Part shown: piece after piece, positions 14,981 through 25,683 of the stretch
Layout of the letters: the number at the start of each line of letters is the position of its first letter
Numbering within the stretch: the first letter of the stretch is position 1
Assembly: GCF_000941055.1 (NCBI RefSeq)
Contig: NZ_CP007202.1
Coordinates: 492,001 to 556,000 of the forward strand
DNA: 64,000 nt
Direction: 5' to 3'
DNA from: Siansivirga zeaxanthinifaciens CC-SAMT-1
Lineage (GTDB): Bacteria; Bacteroidota; Bacteroidia; Flavobacteriales; Flavobacteriaceae
The notes under the pieces: model-generated
The model's input: only the letters and a program-made list of their open reading frames with translations
What the model was told of the DNA's origin: nothing
Database searches by the model: none
Position numbers and translations under genes: made by a program

Positions 14981-17900
14981 TTATTCTTTAACTACAGATT
15001 TAGTAACCTGTCCTAAATCACTTTTTATCACAAAAAGATACATCGCACTGTCCCAATGAGACATATCTATAACTTCTTGTTTTTCTTCAGATTTAAGCTT
15101 AATGGTTTCTATAAGCCTACCAGTAACATCGTAAATAGAAACCTCTTGCAAATTGATTCTTGATGGATTACTTAAATAAACTAAATTACTTGATGGGTTT
15201 GGATACAACTGAATCGTTTTTATATCTCGATTCAAATCTTCTAAACCTAATGGCGCACTAACCGTTAATTCAAAATCACAGCTACCAATATTTCCACTAG
15301 CATCTTCTGCTGTTAAAGTAATTGTATACACACCAATACCAAGTTGTGTTCCTACAGTCGGAGATTGACTGTAAACAGCTATCGTTCCCGAACAAGTATC
15401 GGTTGCAGAACCTGCTCCTGTACCAAAATAATCAGGTAGTGTATAAAAACCACTTACATCAGCTACTACAGTTTGGTTTGCAGGGCAGCTTACTGTTGGT
15501 AATTGATTATCTTCTACAGTAACTGTTTGGGTTGTGCTTGCTGTATTACCTGCATTGTCGGTTACTGTCCATGTAACTGTATTAGCACCTAAAGCTAAAC
15601 TCGATGGGCTTGCTACAACACTCGCTACGCCACAATTATCATTCACCGTTGGTGGTGTTAACTGTGCACTTGCATAAGTACATGTGCCAGCATCAGAACT
15701 TACCGTTATATTACTTGCCGCAGCGATGGTTGGATCTTCGTTATCTTCTACGGTAACTGTTTGGGTTGTGCTTGCTGTATTGCCTGCATTATCGGTTACT
15801 GTCCATGTAACTGTATTAGCACCTAAAGCTAAACTCGATGGGCTTGCTACAACACTCGCTACGCCACAATTATCATTCACTGTTGGTGGTGTTAACTGTG
15901 AACTTGCATACGTACATGTGCCAGCATCTGAGCTTACCGTTATATTACTTGCCGAAGCGATGGTTGGGTCTTCGTTATCTTCTACAGTAACTGTTTGGGT
16001 TGTGCTTGCTGTATTACCTGCATTATCGGTTACTGTCCATGTAACTGTATTTGGTCCTAAAACTATAGTTGATGGACTCGCTACCACACTTGCCACGCCA
16101 CAATTATCATTCACCGTTGGTGGTGTTAACTGTGCACTTGCATAAGTACATGTGCCAGCATCTGAGCTTACCGTTATATTACTTGCCGCAGCGATGGTTG
16201 GGTCTTCATTATCTTCTACAGTAACTGTTTGGGTTGTGCTTGCTGTATTCCCTGCATTATCGGTTACTGTCCATGTAACTGTATTTGGTCCTAAAACTAA
16301 AGTTGATGGACTCGCTACCACACTTGCTACGCCACAATTATCATTCACTGTTGGTGGTGTTAACTGTGAGCTTGCATAAGTACATGTTCCAGCATCTGAG
16401 CTTACGGTTATATTACTTGCCGAAGCAATGGTTGGATCTTCATTATCTTCTACAGTAACTGTTTGAATAATGCTTTTTTGATTTCCTGAATCATCTATTG
16501 CTGTCCATGTTACGGTATTAATACCTACAGATAAAACTCCAGGATTTCGAAGTATCCCTGCGACACCACAATTATCAGTCACTGATGGCGGTGTTAACTG
16601 AGAACTTGCATAGGTACAAACTCCAGCATCGGCACTTACTGTAATTGCACTAACAGAGGTGAATGTTGGCGCTTCGTTATCTTGAACAGTGACGCCTTGT
16701 ATTGTCGTTTTTATATTTCCAGCATTGTCTGTTACTGTCCATGTAACCGTATTTGAACCTAACACTAAAGTTGATGGACTCGCCACAACACTTGCCACAC
16801 CACAATTATCACTGGTTGCTGGTGGTGGTAATTGACTCGTATTATAAGTACAAACACCGGCATCGGCAGATACTGTAACGGCACTAACCGTTGCGATGGT
16901 TGGCGCTTGGTTATCTTCTACTGTAACTGTTTGAATGGAGTTTGCTATGTTTCCTGCGTTATCTGTAACTGTCCATGTTACTGTATTGGGTCCTAAAACT
17001 AAAGTTGATGGACTCGCTACCACACTTGCCACGCCACAATTATCACTGGTTGCTGGTGGTGGTAATTGAGAACTATCGTAAGTACAAACTCCAAGATCTG
17101 AGCTTACTGTTATTGGACCTAATGTCGCAATGGTTGGCGCTTCGTTTTCTACTACAATAACCGTTTGAGTTGTTGAGCTAAAATTAAGTTCAAAATCAAA
17201 AGCATACCATGTTAACGTATTAACTCCAACATTTAGAGTCGTTTTATCTGAAATTACAAACAAAACACCACAATTATCATCGGCTGCAGGTGGTGGTAAT
17301 TGACTCGTATCATAGGTACATAAGCCCGCATCTACATTTACAGTAACAGAACCAACTGAAGCGATGGTTGGATTTTCTGTATCTTCTACTGTAACTATTT
17401 GTGTTGCGGTTGCTGTATTACCTGAATCATCGGTTACGGTCCAAGTCACTGTATTATTTCCTATAGCTAAACTCGATGGACTTACCACAACACTCGCCAC
17501 ACCACAATTATCGTTGGTTGTTGGTGGTGTTAACTGTGAACTTGCATACGTACAAACACCTGGGTCGGAACTTACAGTAACAGGACCTGCAATAACTATC
17601 GTTGGACGTTCATTATCTACAACTGTAACTGTTTGAAGTGAGTTTGCTACATTTCCTGCATTGTCTGTAACTGTCCAAGTCACTAAATTATCTCCTAAAA
17701 CCAAACTCGATGGACTCGCCACTACACTTGCTACACCACAATTATCATTCGTTGTTGGCGGTGTTAACTGTGAACTTGCATACGTACAAACGCCGGGGTC
17801 GGAATTCACTGTTATTGGCCCTAAATTGGATATGGTTGGTAGCTCATTCTCTACTACAATTACTGTTTGAATTGATCTGTTTTGATTTCCAGAATCATCA

Positions 17901-19180
17901 ACAACTATCCAGGTAACGGTATTCGAACCTGCATTTAATGTCGATGGAATTCCTACCACTGATGCAACTCCACAATTATCATCGGTTGATGGTGGTGGTA
18001 ATTGACTGGTTGAGTACGTACAAACACCGGCATCGGCTGGTACAGTAACTGCGCCCACAGTGGCTATCGTTGGTAATTCAGTGTCTACTACAGTAACTGT
18101 TTCGGTTGTCGTTGCTGTATTACCAGAATTATCGGTTACAGTCCAAGTCACGGTATGAGCTCCTAAAGCTAAACTTGACGGACTCACTACAACACTCGCT
18201 ACTCCACAATTATCATCGGTTGACGGTGGTGGTAATTGACTGGTTGAGTACGTACAAACACCAGCATCGGCTGGTACAGTAACTGCTCCTACAGTGGCTA
18301 TCGTTGGTAATTCAGTGTCGGTTATGGTAACATCAAAACTACAGGTATTTGTGTTTCCTGCTGCATCACTTACAGTATAAGTTACTGTTGTAACACCCAG
18401 ATTAAAAGTCTCTCCACTGGCATCATTTATTCCTGTAGTCGCACTATTTTTTATAGTAGCGCCTGTTAAGGTCCAAGTTTGGGTGGTTACTGCACAATTA
18501 TCACTGGCTGTTGGAGCTATATTATTAACTACTGCAGAACAGTTTCCGGCATCGCTTGGTTGTGTTAGGTCTGATACACATGTTATGGTTGGGCTAATAG
18601 TCTCTGGTCCTGTAACAAATGTAAATACAGCCCCAGAATTTAATGTAACACCTTGAAACAACAGTACTCCAGATGTTAAACTGTTTGGAGTAATTACAGT
18701 TACGGTACCCGTTGTAAAATTGCCGTCACCATCTTGATCGATAGCTAATCTAAAATCTTCTTTCAGGGTACCTCCTACTGTTAGTCCATTAATATCTAAA
18801 CTCAAGTCTACTGTTCCAACATCATTTGTATGGTTTGCTTTCCATTCTCTTCCTAATCTTGAAAAACAGCTTAAGGACGTTGGCAAGTCTGTAGATTGTT
18901 CCACTAATGCTCCATTGTCATGACCAATCATTAAAAAGTCGCCATCTTCTAAAGATGACGGATTGCTTATTACAATATTTCCTTTTCCAGTTTGGCCAGT
19001 GCCATCTCCAGAACCTGTATTGATACTGTTAGACTGCGATTGATTTAAGCCACTAACATCGTCTTTTCCAATACCAAAAACATCGTTCCAATAGGTTGTA
19101 TTATCCCATACTGGATTACCTGCTGAATTTACATAGCTTGACACAGACTGGTCTAAAGTTATACCATATTTGATTGCCAA
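14981..19180 (-). CDS. C-terminal part of the giant surface protein: HYR repeats and T9SS sorting domain
   Basis: This open frame encodes 1399 residues. It opens with the end of a KYGITL/NDVFGIG cassette (1 to about 190). HYR-type immunoglobulin-like repeats follow from about 194 to 1310: thirteen copies carrying the DNC(G/A)V core, plus one degenerate last copy. The final ~86 residues (from about 1313, with LYPNPSSN and [13 protein letters not shown]) are a type A T9SS C-terminal sorting domain, cleaved during export to the surface. The first codon of this open frame is a TTG (Leu) inside the conserved S-Y-L-A-I-K-Y-G motif, so it is not a genuine start. Without upstream sequence it has no signal peptide and could not be exported. 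Confidence 0.75.
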   Translation of the reverse strand: MAIKYGITLDQSVSSYVNSAGNPVWDNTTYWNDVFGIGKDDVSGLNQSQSNSINTGSGDGTGQTGKGNIVISNPSSLEDGDFLMIGHDNGALVEQSTDLPTSLSCFSRLGREWKANHTNDVGTVDLSLDINGLTVGGTLKEDFRLAIDQDGDGNFTTGTVTVITPNSLTSGVLLFQGVTLNSGAVFTFVTGPETISPTITCVSDLTQPSDAGNCSAVVNNIAPTASDNCAVTTQTWTLTGATIKNSATTGINDASGETFNLGVTTVTYTVSDAAGNTNTCSFDVTITDTELPTIATVGAVTVPADAGVCTYSTSQLPPPSTDDNCGVASVVVSPSSLALGAHTVTWTVTDNSGNTATTTETVTVVDTELPTIATVGAVTVPADAGVCTYSTSQLPPPSTDDNCGVASVVGIPSTLNAGSNTVTWIVVDDSGNQNRSIQTVIVVENELPTISNLGPITVNSDPGVCTYASSQLTPPTTNDNCGVASVVASPSSLVLGDNLVTWTVTDNAGNVANSLQTVTVVDNERPTIVIAGPVTVSSDPGVCTYASSQLTPPTTNDNCGVASVVVSPSSLAIGNNTVTWTVTDDSGNTATATQIVTVEDTENPTIASVGSVTVNVDAGLCTYDTSQLPPPAADDNCGVLFVISDKTTLNVGVNTLTWYAFDFELNFSSTTQTVIVVENEAPTIATLGPITVSSDLGVCTYDSSQLPPPATSDNCGVASVVASPSTLVLGPNTVTWTVTDNAGNIANSIQTVTVEDNQAPTIATVSAVTVSADAGVCTYNTSQLPPPATSDNCGVASVVASPSTLVLGSNTVTWTVTDNAGNIKTTIQGVTVQDNEAPTFTSVSAITVSADAGVCTYASSQLTPPSVTDNCGVAGILRNPGVLSVGINTVTWTAIDDSGNQKSIIQTVTVEDNEDPTIASASNITVSSDAGTCTYASSQLTPPTVNDNCGVASVVASPSTLVLGPNTVTWTVTDNAGNTASTTQTVTVEDNEDPTIAAASNITVSSDAGTCTYASAQLTPPTVNDNCGVASVVASPSTIVLGPNTVTWTVTDNAGNTASTTQTVTVEDNEDPTIASASNITVSSDAGTCTYASSQLTPPTVNDNCGVASVVASPSSLALGANTVTWTVTDNAGNTASTTQTVTVEDNEDPTIAAASNITVSSDAGTCTYASAQLTPPTVNDNCGVASVVASPSSLALGANTVTWTVTDNAGNTASTTQTVTVEDNQLPTVSCPANQTVVADVSGFYTLPDYFGTGAGSATDTCSGTIAVYSQSPTVGTQLGIGVYTITLTAEDASGNIGSCDFELTVSAPLGLEDLNRDIKTIQLYPNPSSNLVYLSNPSRINLQEVSIYDVTGRLIETIKLKSEEKQEVIDMSHWDSAMYLFVIKSDLGQVTKSVVKE
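15511..16446 (-). repeat. Four near-identical 234-bp HYR repeat units
   Basis: The anchor CTTCTACAGT or its one-base variant recurs at 15511, 15745, 15979, 16213 and 16447, an exact 234-base (78-codon) period. The four units differ at only a few positions by eye, far less than the HYR units further upstream. This points to recent tandem duplication or gene conversion. Confidence 0.9.
16447..18330 (-). repeat. Diverged HYR repeat units
   Basis: About eight further copies of the same ~78-80 codon unit continue upstream in the coding sense, keeping the C-T-Y, PPP/TPP and DNCGV landmarks but diverged in DNA. The two at about 18000 and 18240 are again close to each other. Confidence 0.8.
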
Positions 19181-19192
19181 GTAAGATTGTAC

Positions 19193-22100
19193 TTAATTAC
19201 GGTCGGAAACAGACAATGGAACAGGATAAACAACCAGTTCTGCCAGGTCCCCGTTTAATTTATTCCTGTTATTACCACCTCCAATTACCGGGACATCCAA
19301 GGTAATCGAAGCAAATTCACCTCCTAGATCCTGTGTAACCGTTGCACCCGCTCCATTTACAAATGCACTTGCCAGTGCAGGACTTACATCTACGCTACTG
19401 ATAGAATAGGCAGTTGCTGCATTGGGATTTGTAAAAAACTGGTCGTTTCCATTTTCATCAGCAATTTTCAAACCATTGAACAGACCAGAAAACACCGCTT
19501 CATCTGCGATTGTTCCTCCCAAAATGGTTCCCTGAGTTGTTAAGTCTTTATATTTAAAAACGCCATACGCCTCCACTGCGGTTATAGCAGCTGAACCAGT
19601 AAGTCCATTATCTGGTAGCCCATTACCTACTGAATTTGTAAAATTAACTATAGGATTAAAATTCACTGAATTATTAACGACTGTAGGGGTTCCATTTACT
19701 GAAAAAGTGTTTGTACCCGTTTGATCTGTCCACCCAGTTAAGTTGCTTCCTAAAGTAGAAATACCATCATCTGTTTTTAGCCACAAATTACTTCCCACGA
19801 TTCCACCAGGAAAGGCTTTGAAGTTTACTGTAGCTGAACTTTGAAGAGCTGGCATGGCTCCTGCAGGAGAATTCCCGTTTGCCGTGGCTGTATTGGTATA
19901 GGTCTGAGCCGAAATTTCTGCACCAGTGATTGTGTAAGCGGCTGTGTACGTCCAAGATTCTCCCGGATCCAGTACATTCAATGGAGCAGAATCCCCTGTA
20001 AATGTCGAAGACACCGTGCTACCAGGGTCTGAAACACTCACTCCTGAAATACTTACATTTCCTGTGTTTTCTATTACCAGGTTGTAACTCATCACATCTC
20101 CAATGTTTGTGAAATTTAGAGTTTGAGCTGTTTTCGTAAATGTCCAAGATGGATTTTGAACAGCCGTGACCCTTACTGTGTTTGAAGTAGCATCTGCCAA
20201 ATTTCCACCAGCTGGCGTACCAGAAATCGTTGCGGTATTTTCTACAAAACCTCGATCTAAATCCGCTTGAGTCGTAGTATAGGCACCTACATATCTCCAT
20301 GCCTCACCAGGACTTAAAATCCCATCGTTCCCAATATCAGTTCCTTGGATTGGGGTTTGTAATAAGTTTGGAATTAGTGGGTCATTGATTGAAATTCCTG
20401 AAATACTAACATTCCCAGTATTGGTGGCTATAAACTCATAAGGCAATCCAAAACCAGTTGTACTAAAGGATGTTGAAGAACTTCGTTTGGTTAATGTCCA
20501 AGAAGGATTTGGATCTGGGCCCCTTACCGTAACTGTATTGGATATTCCCGGAGCCAAAGTTCCGTTATTAGGAATTCCGGTAGCTGTAGCGGTGTTGCTG
20601 TAGCTACCTGCGTCGATATCTGCTTGGGTGACTCTATGAGTGGCGAAGAAGGTCCATGTCTCTCCTAGATTCAAGATTCCAGATGGAGCAAAATCACCTA
20701 CTATGGTTTGTGAAAGAGTCGTGTTTGGATCGGTAAGGGTCAATCCGGTGATGGACACATCTCCAGTATTCTCCACTTCAATTTCATAACTAATCAAGTC
20801 ACCTACTTGATTGTATTCTAGGGTAGTCGTGGATTTAGTAACAGTCCATGAAGGATTATTATTCGCAGTGACCCTTACAGTATTAGAAGTAGCATCTGCC
20901 AATATTCCCACAGTCGTTGTACCTGAAATCGTTGCGGTATTTTCTATAAAACCACGGTCTAAATCAGCCTGAGTCGTAGTATAAGCACCTACATATCTCC
21001 ATGCCTCACCGGGACTTAAAATTCCATCATTTCCAGTATCAGTCCCTTGAATTGGCGTTTGTGACAAGTTGGGTATCAAAGGATCACTGATTGAAATACC
21101 CGAAATACTTACATTTCCAGTGTTGGTAGCCACAAATTCAAAGCTCAAACCAACCCCTATAGCATCAAAGGTTGAAGAAGACGCTTGTTTGGTTAATGTC
21201 CAAGATGGATTTTGAACGGGCCCAGGTACCGTAACTGTATTGGATATTCCAGGAGCCAAAGTGCCGCTAGCAGGAATTCCGGTAGCGGTAGCGGTGTTGC
21301 TGTAGCTACCTGCGTCGATATCTGCTTGGGTGACTCTATGCGTGGCGAAGAAGGTCCATGTCTCACCTACATCCAAGACTCCAGGTTGAGGAAAGTCACC
21401 TACAATGGTTTGTGAAAGAGTCGTGTTTGGATCCGTAAGGGTCACCCCGGAAATGACCACATTTCCAGTATTCTCCACTTCAATTTCATAACTAATCAAG
21501 TCACCTACTTGATTGTATTCTTGGGTAGTCGTAGATTTGGTAACAGTCCATGAAGGATTTGGGTCACCGGTAACAAAGGTAAAAATCGCTCCATCAGGAA
21601 AATTCACTCCATTAAATATCAGCTTGGGACTCACAAAGGAATTTGGAATAATCTGCTGAACTGTACCTGTGGAGAAATCTCCATCTCCATCATTATCAAT
21701 CAAAAGGCGGTAATTATTGAGATTTGTAGTGACTCCGCTTGTTGTCAGTCCATTCAAATCAAACTCTAGATCTACAGTTCCAGGGTCCATTGTGCGCTGA
21801 ACTTTCCACTCTCTCCCTAATCTAAACATATTTAAACCGGCTGGAAGATCCGAGAGTTGCTCGAGTAAGCTCCCGTTGTCATGTCCAATAATCAAAAAGG
21901 CTTTATCATCCAAAGAACTTGGGTTGATTATTACAATATTTCCCTTGCCGCTTTGACCTATTCCATTACCGCTTCCGGTATTAACACTGTTGGATTGGAT
22001 TTGATTTAAGCCACTTACATCATCTCGTCCAATACCAAACACATCATTCCAATAATTGGTATCGGTCCAGATTTGATTTCCGTCTGAATCCACATAGGCA

Positions 22101-25100
22101 TTGACAGAAGGATCAAGAGAGACACCATATTTAATGGCCAAATAGGACTGAATTATAGCTTTATTCGATTCTGATAGAGCATTTGGAAATATAAGCAATT
22201 CGGCCAAATCTCCATTAAGTCGACCAGTAGTCGCCCCTCCACCAATGGCAGGAGTCAGGTCAATGGATGAAAAATCGTTTCCAGAGTCTTGATTCACTGT
22301 GACAGATTGTCCATTTACTCTTGCATCTGCTAAAGCAGGATTTAAATCAATGGAACTGATAGAAAATGTTGTACCCGAGTTAAGATTTGTGAATGCTTGT
22401 TGATTGCCGTTGCTATCTTGATTTTTTAGACTATTTGATAAACCCACAAAAAATCCACCTTGTCCCGCTGTATTTCCAACAACCGTTCCTTCAAAAGTGG
22501 AGTTTTCATACTTAAACACTCCAAAGGCTTCCACCCCGCTAATTTGGGTATTTCCCAATAGACCATTGTCAGGAAGTCCATTACTCTGCGGTTGGAAAAA
22601 ATTGACGGTTGGATTGAAATTCAATGAGCTGTCATTGACAGCAGGAGTGCCTACCACTGAAAAATTATTGGAGAAACTCTGATCGACCCAGTTAGTTAAT
22701 TTTCCGGAATTTGTGCTTACACCCTGATCACTTTTTAACCAGAGATTTGGCGATTGAAAAAGGGTGGCATTAAATGAACTTACCAGTGTAAACACTGAAT
22801 TGTCTGGCAGTGACACATTTGAAAAAAGTAGCACCCCGTTAAAGTAATCGGGCGTGAATTCCGTGACCGTACCCGTAGTAAAATCCCCATCTCCATCTGT
22901 GTCTACCAATAATCTGTAGTTATTTGGCTGATTGCCTCCCAGCGAAATACCCAACAGATCTAGGCTCAGATTTACTGTACCTACATCATTGGTGTGACTT
23001 ACCTTCCATTCGCGTCCGATCCGTTTTGCATTTGTCAATCCGGAAGGCAATTCACTGGTTTGCTCTGCTATTGCACCGTTGTCATGACCGATCAGCAAGA
23101 AGTCACCGGGATCCAATGAAGAAGGGTTGCTCAAAACAATATTCCCCTTTCCAATCTGCCCGGTACCATCACCGCTACCGGTATTCATGCTATTGGATTG
23201 TGTTTGGTTTAATCCAGAGTCCCCATCTGAGCCAATCCCGAAGACATCATTATGATAGGAGGCATTCGCTGTTGCATCCCAAATAAGATTTCCAAAGCCG
23301 TCTAGATAAGACCCTGGTAGATGAATACCATATTTAATTGCGAGGTATGATTCAACTTTAAGTTTATCAACCGGAGAAAGTCCCGCAGGAAATGTAATTA
23401 CTTCTGCCAGATTCCCATTAAACGGGATCCAACCAAAAGGATTACCATTATTATTTGTGCCCCCAATCATTGGGGTCAATAAAATATTAGAAAAATCACC
23501 TCCAGTTGCTGTTGTTACGGGTTGTGTGGTACCATTTATCCTGGCAGTAGCAAAGGGTGAGGTGGATAAGGATACATCTAGATTGTTGATACTGTAAGCA
23601 TTTACAAAATCAGTATTTTCAAAACTTTGGTAGGTACCATCTCTACCATCGCCCACATAAACCCGAAAATCACGTGACGAGCCAAAAATTGCCTTCCCAT
23701 AATTAGTACCTGAGGTAGCTCCGCCAAGAATTGTACCTGTATTACTTGAACTATTATGCTTGAAAACAGCAAAGGCATCTACGTAAGAAATTTCGGTATT
23801 CCCGGTCAGGCGATGCGTAGGCAATACCGTTTGACTAGTGGTGTTATTGAAGCCAACTACCGGATTAAAGTTAACCACATCAGAAGCAAAGGTTGGTGTG
23901 CCTGTAATGGTAAAGGTATTCGTACCTGTTTGATCCACCCATCCACTTAAATTCCCTGCATTTTGCGAAGTTCCATCATTAGCTCTTAGCCAAAGATTTG
24001 AGGTTACAAACAGGGAATTGTTAAAATAAGTAAGCAGTGTAAAAACCGCATTATTTGGCAGTGTAACATTTGAGAAAGAGATTATATCAGATGCATAAGT
24101 ATCTGCTGCCACCTCAGTTACTGTACCTGTTGAAAAATCTCCATCTCCATCCGTATCGATCAAAAGGATAAAATCCGAAGCTCCAGTGCCAGTAAAAGTC
24201 AAACCAAGGGCATTGAAAGTTAAATCTATTGTTCCTAAATCATTGGTATGACTTACTCTCCATTCCCTTGCTAATCGGGCACTTCCCCTATAATTAGTAG
24301 GCAAGTCTGTCGCTTGCTCGGTTAATGCACCATTGTCATGCCCTATCATCAAAAAGTCACCATCATCCAAGGAAGAAGGATTGCTGAGAACTATGTTTCC
24401 TTTTCCAGATTGACCGGTTCCATCACCGGAACCCGTATTGATACTGTTAGACTGGGATTGATTTAATCCACTAGCATCCTCTCTTCCTATTCCAAAAACA
24501 TCGTTCCAATAAGCTGTGTTGTTCCAAATCAATGTTCCGCTGGAAGCCACATAATCGGTTACGGATGGGTCCAGAGTGATGCCATATTTGATGGCCAAAT
24601 ACGATTGGACTTTTTTCTTTTCTACATCTGAAAGAGAGTTTGGGTAAACTACTAATTCCACCAAATCTCCACTTAGCTTGCCTACATTTGCTCCACCGCC
24701 AATAACAGGGGTTAGATTAACTGAGGCAAAGTCAACTCCATTATCTTGGGTAACACTTGCGACTGCTCCGTTAACTTTTGCCGCGGCAAGGGTTGGCGAT
24801 AAATCTATTGCACTTATTGAAAAAACAGAGGATAGGTTTGAATTTTGAAATATTTGATCATTTCCATTGCTATCCCGGGCCTGCAGCGTATTAAGTAAAC
24901 TAGCAAAAAATCCTCCATCAGCCAATCTGTTGCCCAGAATAGTCCCTTGAACAAATAGTTCTTTGTATTTAAATACTCCAAACGCCTCTACACCTCTAAT
25001 TTCGGTATCACCTATTAATCCATTAGCAGGTAAGCCAGAATCTGTTTGATTGGTGAAATTAATAGACGAATTGAAATTAACGGAATTATTAACGACTGTG

Positions 25101-25663
25101 GGGGTTCCAATTACACTAAAGGTGTTAATGCCTGTTTGATCAGTCCAACCCGTTACGTTGTTACCAGAAGTTGTAACATCACCATCTGTTTTCAACCATA
25201 GGTTAGCACCAGCAACTCCGGGGCCGGCAGTATTAGTAACCAAGGTAAATACGGTCCCATCAGCCAAGGAGATCCCTGGGAATGTCAATATATTAGAACT
25301 AAAGCTAGCTGGAAGCACAACAGTAGCTCCTGAAGAAAAATCTCCATCGGCGTCTAGTAATAATTGAAAACTATCAAGAGTTCTTGTACTAAAGTTTAAC
25401 CCAGTTAAATCAATCGTAAGGTCAACTGTACCTACATCTCCTGTATGTTTTACTTTCCATTCCCTTGCTAATCGGGCACTTCCTATATAATTAGTAGGCA
25501 AGTCTGTCCCTTGCTCGGTTAATGCACCATTGTCATGCCCTACCATCAAAAAGTCACCATCATCCAAGGAAGAAGGATTGCTGAGAACTATGTTTCCTTT
25601 TCCGCTTTGGCCGGTGCCATCTCCAGATCCTGTGTTTTTGCTATTGGATTGTGTTTGATTCAA
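19193..25663 (-). CDS. Central part of the giant surface protein: lectin-like cassettes and DUF11-like repeats
   Basis: This frame encodes 2156 residues and really extends back to the frameshift near 25690. It has three full two-part cassettes: a lectin-like domain opening NLWLKTD or similar (about 153, 555 and 973), then a KYGI...NDVFGIGxDD..SGLNQ domain (about 356, 776 and 1178). Five DUF11/DUF7507-like repeats of about 117 residues follow (1368-1950, each opening NPSW(T)xTK), then a fourth lectin-like domain cut off by the TAA after SVSDRN. There is no signal peptide, and the apparent start is a TTG inside the SGLNQ motif, so it is a fragment. DUF11-like repeats commonly form stalks in secreted proteins. 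Confidence 0.75.
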   Translation of the reverse strand: MNQTQSNSKNTGSGDGTGQSGKGNIVLSNPSSLDDGDFLMVGHDNGALTEQGTDLPTNYIGSARLAREWKVKHTGDVGTVDLTIDLTGLNFSTRTLDSFQLLLDADGDFSSGATVVLPASFSSNILTFPGISLADGTVFTLVTNTAGPGVAGANLWLKTDGDVTTSGNNVTGWTDQTGINTFSVIGTPTVVNNSVNFNSSINFTNQTDSGLPANGLIGDTEIRGVEAFGVFKYKELFVQGTILGNRLADGGFFASLLNTLQARDSNGNDQIFQNSNLSSVFSISAIDLSPTLAAAKVNGAVASVTQDNGVDFASVNLTPVIGGGANVGKLSGDLVELVVYPNSLSDVEKKKVQSYLAIKYGITLDPSVTDYVASSGTLIWNNTAYWNDVFGIGREDASGLNQSQSNSINTGSGDGTGQSGKGNIVLSNPSSLDDGDFLMIGHDNGALTEQATDLPTNYRGSARLAREWRVSHTNDLGTIDLTFNALGLTFTGTGASDFILLIDTDGDGDFSTGTVTEVAADTYASDIISFSNVTLPNNAVFTLLTYFNNSLFVTSNLWLRANDGTSQNAGNLSGWVDQTGTNTFTITGTPTFASDVVNFNPVVGFNNTTSQTVLPTHRLTGNTEISYVDAFAVFKHNSSSNTGTILGGATSGTNYGKAIFGSSRDFRVYVGDGRDGTYQSFENTDFVNAYSINNLDVSLSTSPFATARINGTTQPVTTATGGDFSNILLTPMIGGTNNNGNPFGWIPFNGNLAEVITFPAGLSPVDKLKVESYLAIKYGIHLPGSYLDGFGNLIWDATANASYHNDVFGIGSDGDSGLNQTQSNSMNTGSGDGTGQIGKGNIVLSNPSSLDPGDFLLIGHDNGAIAEQTSELPSGLTNAKRIGREWKVSHTNDVGTVNLSLDLLGISLGGNQPNNYRLLVDTDGDGDFTTGTVTEFTPDYFNGVLLFSNVSLPDNSVFTLVSSFNATLFQSPNLWLKSDQGVSTNSGKLTNWVDQSFSNNFSVVGTPAVNDSSLNFNPTVNFFQPQSNGLPDNGLLGNTQISGVEAFGVFKYENSTFEGTVVGNTAGQGGFFVGLSNSLKNQDSNGNQQAFTNLNSGTTFSISSIDLNPALADARVNGQSVTVNQDSGNDFSSIDLTPAIGGGATTGRLNGDLAELLIFPNALSESNKAIIQSYLAIKYGVSLDPSVNAYVDSDGNQIWTDTNYWNDVFGIGRDDVSGLNQIQSNSVNTGSGNGIGQSGKGNIVIINPSSLDDKAFLIIGHDNGSLLEQLSDLPAGLNMFRLGREWKVQRTMDPGTVDLEFDLNGLTTSGVTTNLNNYRLLIDNDGDGDFSTGTVQQIIPNSFVSPKLIFNGVNFPDGAIFTFVTGDPNPSWTVTKSTTTQEYNQVGDLISYEIEVENTGNVVISGVTLTDPNTTLSQTIVGDFPQPGVLDVGETWTFFATHRVTQADIDAGSYSNTATATGIPASGTLAPGISNTVTVPGPVQNPSWTLTKQASSSTFDAIGVGLSFEFVATNTGNVSISGISISDPLIPNLSQTPIQGTDTGNDGILSPGEAWRYVGAYTTTQADLDRGFIENTATISGTTTVGILADATSNTVRVTANNNPSWTVTKSTTTLEYNQVGDLISYEIEVENTGDVSITGLTLTDPNTTLSQTIVGDFAPSGILNLGETWTFFATHRVTQADIDAGSYSNTATATGIPNNGTLAPGISNTVTVRGPDPNPSWTLTKRSSSTSFSTTGFGLPYEFIATNTGNVSISGISINDPLIPNLLQTPIQGTDIGNDGILSPGEAWRYVGAYTTTQADLDRGFVENTATISGTPAGGNLADATSNTVRVTAVQNPSWTFTKTAQTLNFTNIGDVMSYNLVIENTGNVSISGVSVSDPGSTVSSTFTGDSAPLNVLDPGESWTYTAAYTITGAEISAQTYTNTATANGNSPAGAMPALQSSATVNFKAFPGGIVGSNLWLKTDDGISTLGSNLTGWTDQTGTNTFSVNGTPTVVNNSVNFNPIVNFTNSVGNGLPDNGLTGSAAITAVEAYGVFKYKDLTTQGTILGGTIADEAVFSGLFNGLKIADENGNDQFFTNPNAATAYSISSVDVSPALASAFVNGAGATVTQDLGGEFASITLDVPVIGGGNNRNKLNGDLAELVVYPVPLSVSDRN
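19810..21560 (-). repeat. DUF11-like repeats arranged A-B-A'-B'-C
   Basis: In the coding direction, five ~117-codon units alternate in type. Units 1 and 3 ([10 protein letters not shown] and [10 protein letters not shown]) match each other closely, as do units 2 and 4 (SSSTFDAIG and SSTSFSTTG). The string GTAACTGTATTGGATATTCC recurs at 21231 and 20529, a 702-base (2 x 117 codon) super-period. Confidence 0.85.
24260..24406 (-). repeat. Near-identical direct repeat, copy 1
   Basis: These 147 bases match 25457-25603 with about four mismatches and no gaps, an offset of 1197 bases (399 codons). Both encode the R-L-A-R-E-W-K/R back to G-K-G-N-I-V-L-S part of a cassette. They could recombine to delete or duplicate one cassette in frame. 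Confidence 0.8.
25457..25603 (-). repeat. Near-identical direct repeat, copy 2
   Basis: This is the partner of 24260-24406, with the same length and about four mismatches. It lies within 100 bases of the frameshift near 25690, so a repeat-driven assembly fault or conversion event there is plausible. Confidence 0.8.
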
Positions 25664-25683
25664 TCCACTTCCATCGTCTTTAC

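Noticed and set aside
15684-17870. Plus-strand open frames over the HYR region
   Set aside because: They are the reverse complement of the repeats and share the 234-base pattern. They have no start context, terminators or homology.
15511-18330. CRISPR-like array
   Set aside because: The repeat units are 234 bases, lack short spacers, and code for HYR domains.
14981-19180. Separate protein starting at the TTG (19178-19180)
   Set aside because: TTG encodes Leu within the conserved S-Y-L-A-I-K-Y-G motif, the upstream frame continues in phase past a single stop, and there is no signal peptide, so it is a gene fragment.
19841-23286. Short plus- and minus-strand frames within the central surface-protein gene (for example 20019-20300)
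   Set aside because: They run against the long frame, have odd composition, and repeat with the DUF11-like units, so they are shadows.
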